Source: an uncultured Clostridia bacterium (lineage in GTDB: Bacteria > Bacillota > Clostridia > Christensenellales > Borkfalkiaceae). Taken from it: 47,068 nucleotides of DNA. Below the pieces are notes generated by a model. The model searched no databases. It was given only the letters and a program-made list of their open reading frames with translations, and was not told where the DNA came from. The stretch covers positions 1 to 47,068 of the forward strand of contig CANQXA010000012.1 of NCBI GenBank assembly GCA_947627765.1, in the 5' to 3' direction. Position numbers and translations under genes: made by a program. The stretch's first letter is position 1, and the number at the start of each line of letters is the position of its first letter. Positions 15,462-23,214 of this stretch are shown here, piece after piece.

Positions 15462-15917
15462 TTATTCGCGGATGAGCTGTTTGATCCACCGTTTTTCGGC
15501 GAGGGAGACTTTCCCGTCGATCGCGCAGATCATCAGGCAGACCAAAATGATGTCGTCTTTGAGCTCTTCGGAGAGCGTTCCGATGAGATCGACCAAGGCG
15601 TCCACGACCGATTTGAGCTCTGCCGCGTTTCCCCAAAGGCGCTTCGCTTCGCGCTTGCAGTCGGCATAGGCGGGCGCTTCGCCGAAGAAGACCTTGAAGA
15701 GGGGCGCGACGCAGGCATACTCGCCCTCCGAGAGCTTGCCGTCTGCGGCGACGGAGGCGATCAGAAAGGTCGAGAAGAGGTGGACGGCGTCGGACGCGCC
15801 GCCCGCAACGAGGGTGAGCGCGGGCAAAATTTCCGCCGATTTTTGGGTGAGGAGTTCATCGAACAGCGCGGGATCCATCTGTTCGAATTCTTTGCAGAGC
15901 TGGTTGAATTCTTTCAT
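15462..15917 (-). CDS. TerB-like helical protein
   Basis: 151 residues, all-helical, no signal peptide. It carries the TerB/DjlA-N pattern: a first repeat SVAADGKLSEGEYACVAPLF (~55-75) and a second CAIDGKVSLAEKRWIKQLI at the C-terminus. These acidic AxDGxxxxxE motifs are typical of the family, which binds metal in TerB. Function is unknown in most bacteria; links to stress response and membrane-associated chaperones are known only for relatives. It heads an operon with the rRNA methyltransferase. Confidence 0.75.
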   Translation of the reverse strand: MKEFNQLCKEFEQMDPALFDELLTQKSAEILPALTLVAGGASDAVHLFSTFLIASVAADGKLSEGEYACVAPLFKVFFGEAPAYADCKREAKRLWGNAAELKSVVDALVDLIGTLSEELKDDIILVCLMICAIDGKVSLAEKRWIKQLIRE

Positions 15918-15947
15918 TGCGGTTTCTCCATGGTATTTTTTTCGGAT

Positions 15948-15976
15948 ATTATATCACAGTAACGGGGCAGTGTCAA
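15948..15976 (-). promoter_or_regulatory. Promoter of the TerB-methyltransferase operon
   Basis: Minus strand: consensus TTGACA (complement of 15971-15976), exact 17-base spacer, TATAAT (complement of 15948-15953). Confidence 0.85.
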
Positions 15977-15984
15977 GACCTGTC

Positions 15985-16021
15985 AAAAAAGAAGCGCCCC
16001 AAGGATGAGACCTCGGGGCGC
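15985..16021 (-). terminator. Terminator of the EF-G-like gene
   Basis: GCGCCCCAAGG (15994-16004) pairs with CCTCGGGGCGC (16011-16021), 11 bp with G·T pairs. On the minus strand it is followed by TTCTTTTTTG. Confidence 0.85.
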
Positions 16022-16038
16022 GGAGCAAAGATGCGAAG

Positions 16039-18087
16039 TTATTTGACGAGGCTTTGCAGCACCGTGTCGGGCGCCTGTTCGTAGCGGACGAATTCCTGCG
16101 AGAACCTGCCTCTTCCCTGCGTCATGGAGCGGAGAGAGGTCGCGTAGGTGAGGAGTTCGCCCTCGGGCGCTTCGGCGGTGATGACTTGCAGTCCGTCCAC
16201 CGTATCCATGCCGATGATCCTGCCGCGGCGCTTGTTGAGATCGCCCATGATGTCGCCGACGTACTGTTCGGGCACGGTGATCTTCATGGAGCAGTAGGGC
16301 TCGAGGATGACGGGCCGTGCGCGGCGGATGCCGTCGTCGTACGCGAGCTTGGCGGCGGAAACGAAGGCGACTTCCTTACTGTCGACGGGGTGCGATTTTC
16401 CGTCGAACAGCGTCGCTTTGAGGTTGACCATGGGGAAGCCCGCGAGCACGCCCTTCTGGATGGCTTCGCGGAGACCCTTTTCGACGGCGGGGATGAACTG
16501 CTTGGGGACGGAGCCGCCGATGGTCGCGTCGACGAATTCGAACACGCCGTCTTCCGCGCCCGGCTCGAAGCGGATATTGACGACGCCGAACTGCCCTGCG
16601 CCGCCCGACTGCTTCTTGTGCTTACCCTCGGCTTCCGCCTTGCCCGTCACGGTCTCGCGGTAGGCGACCGTGGGGGTGGTGAATTCGGCGTCCGCGCCGA
16701 ACTTGGATTTCAGCTTGCGCTTGATGATCTCGAGCTGGATCTCGCCCTGCCCGCAGGCAAGGGTCTCGCCCGTCTCCGTGTTCTTGCGGATCTGGAAGCT
16801 CTTGTCCTCCTCGGCGAGACGGTAGAGCCCGCCGAAGACTTTATCTTCCGTGCCGCGCACGGTTGCGGAGACCGCCATCGAGAGCACGGGCTCGGGGAAT
16901 TCGATGGGCGCGAATTTTACGGGATGGTTTGCGTCGCAGAGCGTATCGCCCGTACCCGTGTTCGCGAGCTTGGCGACGACGCCGAGGTCGCCCGCGCAGA
17001 GGGACTGGACGGGTTCGAGCTTTTTGCCGCGTACCACATAGAGGGAGTTGATGCGCTCGGTCGTGCCCGTGTTGGGATTGAGTACGTCCACGCCCGTCTT
17101 CATCGTGCCGCGGTTGATGCGGATGTAGTTCATCTTGCCGACGAAGGGGTCCACGGCAGTCTTGAAGACTTGCGCCGCGAAGGGAGCGGTCTCGTCGCAG
17201 GTGACGGTGATCTGCCCGTCCGTCTTGAGGTCGGTCGCCTCGAGCCCGGCGCGTTCCGCCGCCTGCGGAAGATAATCCACGATCTCGTTCATCAGGTTGA
17301 TGACGCCCTTGTTTTGGAGGGCGCTGCCCGCGAGCACGGGGACGACGTTGATCGTAAGGATGCCCTTGCGGATCCCCGCGGCGGTTTCTTCTGCGGAGAG
17401 GGAACCCTCTTCGAAGTATTTATCGAGGAGCTCCTCGTCGTTTTCGGCGGCAGTCTCCTGAAGGAGCGCCTGCATCTCGGCGAGCTCGTCTTGGTAGGCG
17501 GCGGGGACGGCGCTCTCTTCCACGCCCTTGGCGCCGAACGTATACGCCTTGCCCGTGATGACGTTGATGTAACCCGTCATCTTATTGCCGTCCATCATCG
17601 GGATCTGGATGGGAGCGATCTTGCCCTTGTATTGGTTTTGGAGGGCGCGCACGGTGCTTTGGTAATCGGCGTTCTCCTTGTCCATCCCGTTGATGAAGAC
17701 GATGATGGGCTTTTTGGCTTTGAGGCAGGCGTTGATCGCCTTTTCTTCGCCGACCGTTACCGTGCCGTTCGCCCCCGCGACGACGAGCGCGGCGCCCGCC
17801 GCACGCATGGCGGAATTGAACTCGCCCTCGAAATCGTAGAAGCCGGGGACGTCGAGAAGGTTGAACTTGGTGTCGTTCCAATTAAGATAAGCGAGAGAGA
17901 GGGAGATCGAAGTCTTTCTCGCGATTTCCTGTTCGTCGAAGTCGGAGACGGTGGTGCCGTTTTCGATCTTACCCATGCGCTCGATGGCGCCCGCGTTGAA
18001 GAGCATCGCCTCGCAGAGGGTGGTTTTGCCCTCGCCGCTATGCCCGACGACCGCGATGTTGCGGATATTTTTGGAAGAAATTTCCAT
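16039..18087 (-). CDS. Elongation factor G-like translational GTPase
   Basis: 682 residues with the five-domain layout of EF-G: GTPase domain, EF-Tu-like domain 2, and domains III-V (SGGAGQFGVVNIRFEP and LNKRRGRIIGMD in the C-terminal part). The P-loop is GHSGEGKTT (15-23). Switch 2 reads DVPGF, so Phe83 stands where canonical EF-G has the GTPase-activating His. The guanine motif is NGMD (133-136) instead of NKMD. This matches a second EF-G-like family of Firmicutes in which the His is replaced by an aromatic residue, rather than the canonical fusA next to rpsL/rpsG. It may be a ribosome-associated factor with slow or altered GTP hydrolysis. It is monocistronic, with its own promoter and terminator. 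Confidence 0.85.
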   Translation of the reverse strand: MEISSKNIRNIAVVGHSGEGKTTLCEAMLFNAGAIERMGKIENGTTVSDFDEQEIARKTSISLSLAYLNWNDTKFNLLDVPGFYDFEGEFNSAMRAAGAALVVAGANGTVTVGEEKAINACLKAKKPIIVFINGMDKENADYQSTVRALQNQYKGKIAPIQIPMMDGNKMTGYINVITGKAYTFGAKGVEESAVPAAYQDELAEMQALLQETAAENDEELLDKYFEEGSLSAEETAAGIRKGILTINVVPVLAGSALQNKGVINLMNEIVDYLPQAAERAGLEATDLKTDGQITVTCDETAPFAAQVFKTAVDPFVGKMNYIRINRGTMKTGVDVLNPNTGTTERINSLYVVRGKKLEPVQSLCAGDLGVVAKLANTGTGDTLCDANHPVKFAPIEFPEPVLSMAVSATVRGTEDKVFGGLYRLAEEDKSFQIRKNTETGETLACGQGEIQLEIIKRKLKSKFGADAEFTTPTVAYRETVTGKAEAEGKHKKQSGGAGQFGVVNIRFEPGAEDGVFEFVDATIGGSVPKQFIPAVEKGLREAIQKGVLAGFPMVNLKATLFDGKSHPVDSKEVAFVSAAKLAYDDGIRRARPVILEPYCSMKITVPEQYVGDIMGDLNKRRGRIIGMDTVDGLQVITAEAPEGELLTYATSLRSMTQGRGRFSQEFVRYEQAPDTVLQSLVK

Positions 18088-18145
18088 GGCCGGTTACCCC
18101 TTGTCGGTATAGATTGCGGGGTCCCGAAAAAGACCCGCTATTTCC

Positions 18146-18173
18146 ATTATACAACAAATTAGCCGAAAATCAA
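18146..18173 (-). promoter_or_regulatory. Promoter of the EF-G-like gene
   Basis: Minus strand: TTGATT (complement of 18168-18173), 16-base spacer, TATAAT (complement of 18146-18151). Divergent to the promoter at 18287. Confidence 0.7.
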
Positions 18174-18286
18174 GAGGGAACGGAAAAATTGTTGGAAAAA
18201 ATGTGCGGAATTTTCGGAAAGTGGTGATTTTGATAGCCGTTACGGGCGGTTTCCGCTCCGGAAGAGGGTTGTATGCCCGTCTGCGC

Positions 18287-18316
18287 TTGACAAATCCCGC
18301 CGCCGCGGTGTATAAT
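18287..18316 (+). promoter_or_regulatory. Promoter of the collagen-like lipoprotein gene
   Basis: TTGACA (18287-18292), 18-base GC-rich spacer, TATAAT (18311-18316). CGGTG (18306-18310) and CACCG (18319-18323) flank the -10 as an inverted pair, a possible operator. An AGGGGG ribosome site precedes the ATG at 18346. Confidence 0.75.
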
Positions 18317-18345
18317 ATCACCGAAAGAATTTAGGGGGACCGTCT

Positions 18346-19812
18346 ATGAAAAGAATTTCAAGCCTGTTTCTCGCCGTACTGCTGCTCGGGGCGATCCCTC
18401 TTGCGGTAGCCGGTTGCAGTATCGACGGAGGGGGATCGTCCGACGTCCCGCCTCCGTGCACCGTACACCAAGACGGCGACGGCAACGGCAAATGCGACCG
18501 TTGCGGCGCCGCGATGAAGGAAGATCCCGAAGGTCCGAGCGGTCCCGAAGGCCCGAGCGGTCCCGAAAGCCCGAGCGGTCCGAGCGGGCCGAGCGGGCCG
18601 AATGATCCGACGCCCGATCCGCCCAAGACGGGCGATGTCGTGACCGACGGGGACACGGTCTCCGCGGTCTACGCCGCTCTCCGCGCTCCCTTTGCGGGGC
18701 TGGCGGCAAACGTCAAGGACGGCACGCTCGGCGTCAAGACGGCGGCAGAGGAGCATTCCTACCGCTATACGCTCGCCGCAAACGCCGTCCCGCGGACTTC
18801 GGAGGCGGACGTCTTGATCGATTACGACGAGGGATCCGCCGCGGAGGGGAAGTACTTCGTCGCCTACCTCAGGGACGATTGTCTCTTCGGCGCGGGGAGC
18901 CGGGAGGACGACAGCCGCGACTTCGGAACGTTGCTCGATTTCTATCGGAGCGGCGGCGGCTCGTTGTACGTCGCAGACGGGAACGCCGACCGGGAGCTCT
19001 TGCGCACAGGTCTCCCGTTGCTCGGAAAACTCGTGCGCAACGGGATCGTCTACGCGGGGGAGGACGTCGTCTATGAAGACAGCGGCTACTCCATGACGGT
19101 GGACATCTTAGAGACGCTCGACCGCGCGCTCGCGGGGATCGACGCCGCAGTCGCCCGCGCACGGGACAATCAGATCATCCCGCCGTTCACGACGGTCTAC
19201 GAATTCATGGAGATGCCCGAGATCGAGACCCTTCTCGATACCCTCCTCTACGGCGTCACGGGGAGCGAGCTGAGGACCCTTTTGCTCGTCTACGATCCCT
19301 CCCTTGAAACCGTTTTCCCGACCCCGACCGCGGACATGGGTGCCACGGATTACGTCGATCTATGCTTGGATTCGCCCGAAGTGACGAAGGCGCTCGCCGA
19401 CGCATACTTTGCCCGTACGGGGGAAGATATCTCGTTGGAAATGGGCGGGCTGACCCTCGGGCGCCTCTCGATGGGGCTCGTCTACCGCGCGATGTTCGGC
19501 AAGGGGACGCGCAAGGAAGACGTCCGCGAAAAGATCGCGGCGCTCCGCGAAGACCTTGCGGGCGCCTTGATCTCCCGTCTCTTCGGGGCGTACGGGATCG
19601 AGGCGACGGGATCCGCCGAACTCGTTGCGAAGGCGTATTTCGATGAGGACTGCGCGCTGACGTCGATCGCATTCGATTTTACGTTTGAGGCGGTTACGGA
19701 GGGGACGACGTATACGGCTTCGGGCGTCTGTACCCTCCGCTATATGGAGCAGGAGCCGCTCCTTTCCGATCTCACCGGCGTTCAGACCGTTCCCTACGCC
19801 CCCGCAGAATGA
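18346..19812 (+). CDS. Lipoprotein with Ca/Cys motif and collagen-like Gly-Pro repeat
   Basis: 488 residues. The signal peptide ends in a perfect lipobox VAGC (Cys25). Next comes CTVHQDGDGNGKCDRCGAAM, an Asp-rich loop with Cys pairs of a kind common in gut Firmicutes surface proteins and perhaps metal-binding. It is followed by about eight Gly-Pro-Ser/Glu triplets (~63-86) and a Pro-rich spacer that would push the rest through the cell wall. The ~370-residue remainder is an acidic alpha/beta domain that I do not recognise. At DNA level the triplets are 9-bp tandem repeats (~18535-18600), likely prone to length change. Surface-anchored; function unknown. Confidence 0.75.
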   Translation: MKRISSLFLAVLLLGAIPLAVAGCSIDGGGSSDVPPPCTVHQDGDGNGKCDRCGAAMKEDPEGPSGPEGPSGPESPSGPSGPSGPNDPTPDPPKTGDVVTDGDTVSAVYAALRAPFAGLAANVKDGTLGVKTAAEEHSYRYTLAANAVPRTSEADVLIDYDEGSAAEGKYFVAYLRDDCLFGAGSREDDSRDFGTLLDFYRSGGGSLYVADGNADRELLRTGLPLLGKLVRNGIVYAGEDVVYEDSGYSMTVDILETLDRALAGIDAAVARARDNQIIPPFTTVYEFMEMPEIETLLDTLLYGVTGSELRTLLLVYDPSLETVFPTPTADMGATDYVDLCLDSPEVTKALADAYFARTGEDISLEMGGLTLGRLSMGLVYRAMFGKGTRKEDVREKIAALREDLAGALISRLFGAYGIEATGSAELVAKAYFDEDCALTSIAFDFTFEAVTEGTTYTASGVCTLRYMEQEPLLSDLTGVQTVPYAPAE

Positions 19813-19903
19813 CGCGCGTGAGGGGGTCCGCTCCCTCACCCCCTCAAACAGCGCTCCCGCCGCGTGACGTGGGCGATTCGCCGTCATTCCCTTTTCCTTT
19901 TCC

Positions 19904-19992
19904 GTCATCCTGAGGCGAAGCCGAAGGATCCCGAAGTACGAAGTCCGACATCGACCAACGGGATTCTTCGGTCGCTCCGCTCCCTCAGAATG
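19904..19992. repeat. Dispersed imperfect-palindrome intergenic repeat
   Basis: The arm starting GTCATCCTGAGGCGAAGCCG is matched by an inverted arm ending CTCCGCTCCCTCAGAATG, so the ~89-bp unit folds on itself. This GTCATCCTGAG... type of element is common between genes in many bacterial genomes. It lies between the lipoprotein gene and tRNA-Arg. The frames through it on both strands are not real genes. Confidence 0.6.
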
Positions 19993-20042
19993 CCGTGGGG
20001 GGGCGGGTTCTTTTGCCCTGTTCGCCGCCCCACCCCCTTGAT

Positions 20043-20091
20043 CCCCCTCCCACGGAGGGGGTACAACAAACACCCCCTCCTGCGGAGGGGG
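20043..20091. repeat. Two tandem CCCCCTCC/GGAGGGGG hairpins
   Basis: CCCCCTCC (20043-20050) with GGAGGGGG (20054-20061), and CCCCCTCC (20073-20080) with GGAGGGGG (20084-20091), each around a 3-base loop and 30 bp apart. The type is common among intergenic repeats; it may act in transcription stop or RNA end protection. Confidence 0.55.
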
Positions 20092-20098
20092 GTAGGGG

Positions 20099-20175
20099 GG
20101 TGGGTTCTCATCCCTGCCGAATGCAAAAAGAGCGGAACAAAATCGTTCCGCTCTTTTGGTGCACCCGGCGGGGAT
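20099..20175 (-). repeat. Duplicated tRNA-Arg tail and terminator, copy 1
   Basis: 77 bp matching 20241-20317 with one mismatch (T at 20111, C at 20253). On the minus strand it contains the last 19 bases of tRNA-Arg including CCA, the tRNA terminator hairpin and ~30 bp of downstream flank. The rest of the tRNA is absent. It is 142 bp from the intact copy, with 65 unrelated bases between. Confidence 0.85.
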
Positions 20176-20240
20176 ACTTCGCCGCAGAGCGGCTCGTGCC
20201 GACCTTAGAATCACAAATAGAAACTTCGGTCGGGGCGAAC

Positions 20241-20317
20241 GGTGGGTTCTCACCCCTGCCGAATGCAAAAAGAGCGGAACAAAATCGTTCCGCTCTTTTG
20301 GTGCACCCGGCGGGGAT
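20241..20317 (-). repeat. Duplicated tRNA-Arg tail and terminator, copy 2 (joined to the intact tRNA)
   Basis: The partner of 20099-20175; its right 19 bases are the 3' end of the intact tRNA-Arg. See the other copy. Confidence 0.85.
20266..20299 (-). terminator. Terminator of tRNA-Arg
   Basis: AAAAGAGCGGAAC (20268-20280), loop AAAATC, GTTCCGCTCTTTT (20287-20299). On the minus strand it starts at the CCA end and finishes with a T-run. Confidence 0.85.
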
Positions 20318-20375
20318 CGAACCCACAACCTTCAGCGTCGGAGGCTGACACGCTATCCAATTGCGCTACGAGTGC
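20299..20375 (-). tRNA. tRNA-Arg(CCG)
   Basis: A complete 77-nt cloverleaf on the minus strand: acceptor GCACTCG/CGGGTGC, D-arm GCGC/GCGT, anticodon arm TCAGC-CTCCGAC-GCTGA with anticodon CCG, T-arm GTGGG-TTCGATC-CCCGC, and encoded CCA. A TATAAT box lies upstream (complement of 20389-20394) with no clear -35. A terminator hairpin begins at the CCA end. Confidence 0.95.
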
Positions 20376-20416
20376 TTCCAACAGGACCATTATAGCATAT
20401 TCTTCGGAAAAATGCT

Positions 20417-20444
20417 TTGTATTTTCGTCTGTTTGTGGTAAAAT
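20417..20444 (+). promoter_or_regulatory. Promoter of mnmA
   Basis: TTGTAT (20417-20422), 16-base spacer, TAAAAT (20439-20444), 30 bases before the GTG start. It is divergent to the tRNA-Arg promoter. Confidence 0.6.
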
Positions 20445-20473
20445 AGAGAAAAAATTTTTCGGGCAGGTGCATC

Positions 20474-21577
20474 GTGGAGAGAAAAAGAGTCGCCGTCGGG
20501 CTCTCCGGCGGCGTGGACAGCGCGGTCGCGGCGCTCCTCCTCAAACGGGAAGGGTACGACGTCATCGGGCTCTTCATGCGGAATTGGGAGGAGACGGACG
20601 GGAACGGCGTCTGCGCGGCGGACGACGATTTCGAAGACGTCAAGCGCGTCGCCGACCATATCGGGATCCCCTACTATTCGGTCAATTTCTCCAAGGAGTA
20701 CATGGACCGCGTATTTTCTTATTTTTTGAGAGAATATGCCGCGGGGCGCACGCCCAATCCCGACGTCCTCTGCAACCGCGAGATCAAGTTCGGACCTTTC
20801 AGAGCTTACGCAAAATCGCTCGGCGCCGACCTCGTGGCGACAGGTCATTACTGCGGGATCTCCCACGAAAACGGCGTCCACCGTCTGCTGAAAGCGAGGG
20901 ACGGGGGCAAAGATCAGACCTATTTCCTTTGCCAACTCACACAGCCGCAACTCGAAGACGTCCTGTTCCCGCTTGCAAAACTTACGAAAACCGAAGTCCG
21001 AGAAATTGCCGCGCGGGAACATCTTCCGACGGCGGAGAAGAAGGATTCCACGGGGATCTGCTTTATCGGCGAGCGGAATTTCCGTAATTTTTTGAAGACA
21101 TATTTTCCCGCCTGCCCCGGGGAGATCCGCACCCTCTCGGGGGAGAAGGTGGGCGAGCACATCGGGCTCATGTACTATACCCTCGGCCAGCGGCGCGGGC
21201 TGGAACTCGGCGGAAGGCAGGGGGGCGATGGCAGGTGGTTCGTGGTCGAAAAGGACCTGAAAAACAACGTTCTCTACGTTTCCCAAGGCGACGAGACCCC
21301 CCTCTATTCCACGGGCTGTATTTTGGAGGAGACCAATTATATCCCTACCATGCCCGAGGTCAACCCCTTCAAATGCCGCGTCAAGCTCCGCTACCGCCAA
21401 TCCGAGCAGGGTGCTACTCTCTTTTGGGAGGAGGGCGGCAGGGCGCGGCTCCTCTTCGACGAACCCCAGCGCGCCGTGACCGAAGGGCAGTTCGCGGTAT
21501 TTTACGACGAGACCGCCTGCCTCGGCGGGGGCGTCGTCGTAGAGACATTCGGCGGGATCGCGAAAAAATTGTCATAA
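20474..21577 (+). CDS. mnmA: tRNA 2-thiouridine(34) synthase MnmA
   Basis: 367 residues, usual length. MnmA adenylates and thiolates U34 of Lys, Glu and Gln tRNAs in the cytosol, taking sulfur from a cysteine desulfurase relay. Motifs: PP-loop GLSGGVDSAV (9-18), catalytic Cys100 in PDVLCNREIKF, and catalytic Cys196 in DSTGICFIG. A C-terminal beta-barrel domain follows (YYTLGQRRGLELGG). The start is GTG at 20474 after a CAGGTG-type ribosome site. Monocistronic. Confidence 0.96.
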   Translation: MERKRVAVGLSGGVDSAVAALLLKREGYDVIGLFMRNWEETDGNGVCAADDDFEDVKRVADHIGIPYYSVNFSKEYMDRVFSYFLREYAAGRTPNPDVLCNREIKFGPFRAYAKSLGADLVATGHYCGISHENGVHRLLKARDGGKDQTYFLCQLTQPQLEDVLFPLAKLTKTEVREIAAREHLPTAEKKDSTGICFIGERNFRNFLKTYFPACPGEIRTLSGEKVGEHIGLMYYTLGQRRGLELGGRQGGDGRWFVVEKDLKNNVLYVSQGDETPLYSTGCILEETNYIPTMPEVNPFKCRVKLRYRQSEQGATLFWEEGGRARLLFDEPQRAVTEGQFAVFYDETACLGGGVVVETFGGIAKKLS

Positions 21578-21592
21578 CAAAGCATTACGAAG

Positions 21593-21622
21593 TTGACAAA
21601 GAATCATAGAGTATTGTATAAT
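21593..21622 (+). promoter_or_regulatory. Promoter of the SDR/EFR1 operon
   Basis: TTGACA (21593-21598), 18-base spacer, TATAAT (21617-21622). Confidence 0.8.
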
Positions 21623-21672
21623 GTCTTTATCGTTGCCGCACTGCGGCGATACAAAAGAGAATTGAGGTCGTT

Positions 21673-23214
21673 ATGAAAATTGCAATGACGGGCGTCAGCG
21701 GGAATATGGGCAGGGAGGCTCTCGCCCAAACCATGGAGCTTGAAAGCGCAGAGTTCGTCCGTATTCTGCTCACCGATAAAAAGAAAAACGATCGTCTTGC
21801 GCGCAAACTCAAAAAGAAGTACGGCGCGCGCATCGGGATCGTCCGCGGCACGGTCGCCGACGCGAACGTCTGCAAGACCCTCGTCGAGGGCATGGATTAC
21901 GTCATTCACATGGCGGCAGTCATTCCGCCCGCGTCCGACGCCTCTCCCGCCCGCAGTGAAGAGTGCAACCGCCGCGGCGCGGAGACGTTGGTGTGCGCCG
22001 TCAAAGCGGCGGTCCCCCAGCCCAAATACGTCCATATCTCCACGGTCGCCCTCTACGGCAACCGCAACGAGAAGCATCCCTTCGGAAGGGTGGGCGACCC
22101 GTTGCTCGTCAGCCCCTTCGACCACTACGCCATGGATAAGCTCTACGGCGAACGCTCTGTTCTCGACGCCGGGCTCGACTGTTGGGTCGTTCTCCGCCAG
22201 ACGGCGATGCTCCATCCCAATATGCTCAACGACAACATCTCGGACGGGCTGATGTTCCACACCGCGCTCAACGCTCCCCTCGAATGGGTGAGCTCGCGGG
22301 ACAGCGGCTACCTCATCAAGCGCATTTTGGAGCGGGACGGCAAGGGGGAAGTCCCCGGCTTTTGGAAGAAGATCTACAACATCGGCGCAGGGTTCAAGGG
22401 CATGGAGACGGGCTACGATACCTTCAACGACGGATTCGCGATGATCGGCGGGTCGGCGGAGAAGTTCTTCAAACCCCATTGGCTCGCCTCCCGCAATTTC
22501 CACGGGCTGTGGTTTGCGGACGGCAACGAACTCGAAGAGCTCTTCGGCTACCAGCGGGACGGCGTACACGAATATTGGAAGTGGATCGCCTCTCAGCATA
22601 AGGTCTTCGCGCTCGGGAAGCTCGTCCCGAAGGGGCTCATCGACCTCTTCCTCTTCCGCAGGCTCCGCAATCATCCCAATTCGCCCTATCGTTGGGTGAA
22701 AAACGGCGACATCCCGCGCGTGACCGCAACATTCGGAAGCCTTGCCGAGGCGGAGGCCCTCTCCCACGATTGGAAGGACTACCGCCTGATCGCAAAGGGC
22801 GACTTCGGCGATTACGACGCAATGCGCGACGTGAAGAACGCCGCTCTCCTCTCGCACGGTTACGACGAATCGCTCCCCATGGAGGATTGGACCGTTCAGA
22901 CGATGCGCGACGCGGCTTCGTTCCGCGGGGGAGAGCTCGTCTCGGAGGAGATCGGGGATCCCTACACCAAGATCCTTTGGAAATGTCACGACGGGCACAC
23001 CTTCGAAGCGAGCCCGTATACAATTCTCCGCGGCGGACATTGGTGCCCCGTCTGCTGTCAGCCTACGCCGTGGGATTTCGACCGTCTCGCAAAAAATAAT
23101 CCCTTCTTTGCGCAGGTGTGGTACGATTCTCACGAACAGAACGAGGACCGCGTTTACGATCTCGATGAAACGGGTGCGCCCGTGATCCGTCCTCTTACGG
23201 AGGAAAACGAATGA
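21673..23214 (+). CDS. NAD(P)-dependent oxidoreductase/epimerase (extended SDR) with C-terminal zinc-finger-like segment
   Basis: 513 residues. The N-terminal Rossmann fold starts TGVSGNMG and has the SDR catalytic pattern (STVALYGNR and YAMDK near 158-162). The family is normally ~300 residues; this one continues another ~200. The added part ends in a Cys/His cluster at ~436-462 (WKCHDGHTF, then GGHWCPVCCQ) of treble-clef/zinc-ribbon type. Its stop overlaps the start of the EFR1 ferredoxin gene by four bases. The pair is probably a redox module in which the ferredoxin supplies or accepts electrons. Substrate unknown; NAD(P) binding is inferred from the fold. Confidence 0.8.
   Translation: MKIAMTGVSGNMGREALAQTMELESAEFVRILLTDKKKNDRLARKLKKKYGARIGIVRGTVADANVCKTLVEGMDYVIHMAAVIPPASDASPARSEECNRRGAETLVCAVKAAVPQPKYVHISTVALYGNRNEKHPFGRVGDPLLVSPFDHYAMDKLYGERSVLDAGLDCWVVLRQTAMLHPNMLNDNISDGLMFHTALNAPLEWVSSRDSGYLIKRILERDGKGEVPGFWKKIYNIGAGFKGMETGYDTFNDGFAMIGGSAEKFFKPHWLASRNFHGLWFADGNELEELFGYQRDGVHEYWKWIASQHKVFALGKLVPKGLIDLFLFRRLRNHPNSPYRWVKNGDIPRVTATFGSLAEAEALSHDWKDYRLIAKGDFGDYDAMRDVKNAALLSHGYDESLPMEDWTVQTMRDAASFRGGELVSEEIGDPYTKILWKCHDGHTFEASPYTILRGGHWCPVCCQPTPWDFDRLAKNNPFFAQVWYDSHEQNEDRVYDLDETGAPVIRPLTEENE

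Noticed and set aside
16054-18162. A 702-codon open frame opposite the EF-G-like gene
   Set aside because: Antisense shadow of a gene with clear GTPase motifs and a matching promoter and terminator.
18535-18600. Short tandem repeats considered as a CRISPR array
   Set aside because: The 9-bp units are in-frame collagen-like codons with no spacers. No CRISPR array or cas gene was seen anywhere in the window.
19813-20298. Overlapping frames between the collagen-like lipoprotein and tRNA-Arg
   Set aside because: They translate palindromic repeats and tRNA tails on both strands, have no ribosome sites, and share the typical composition of spurious intergenic frames.
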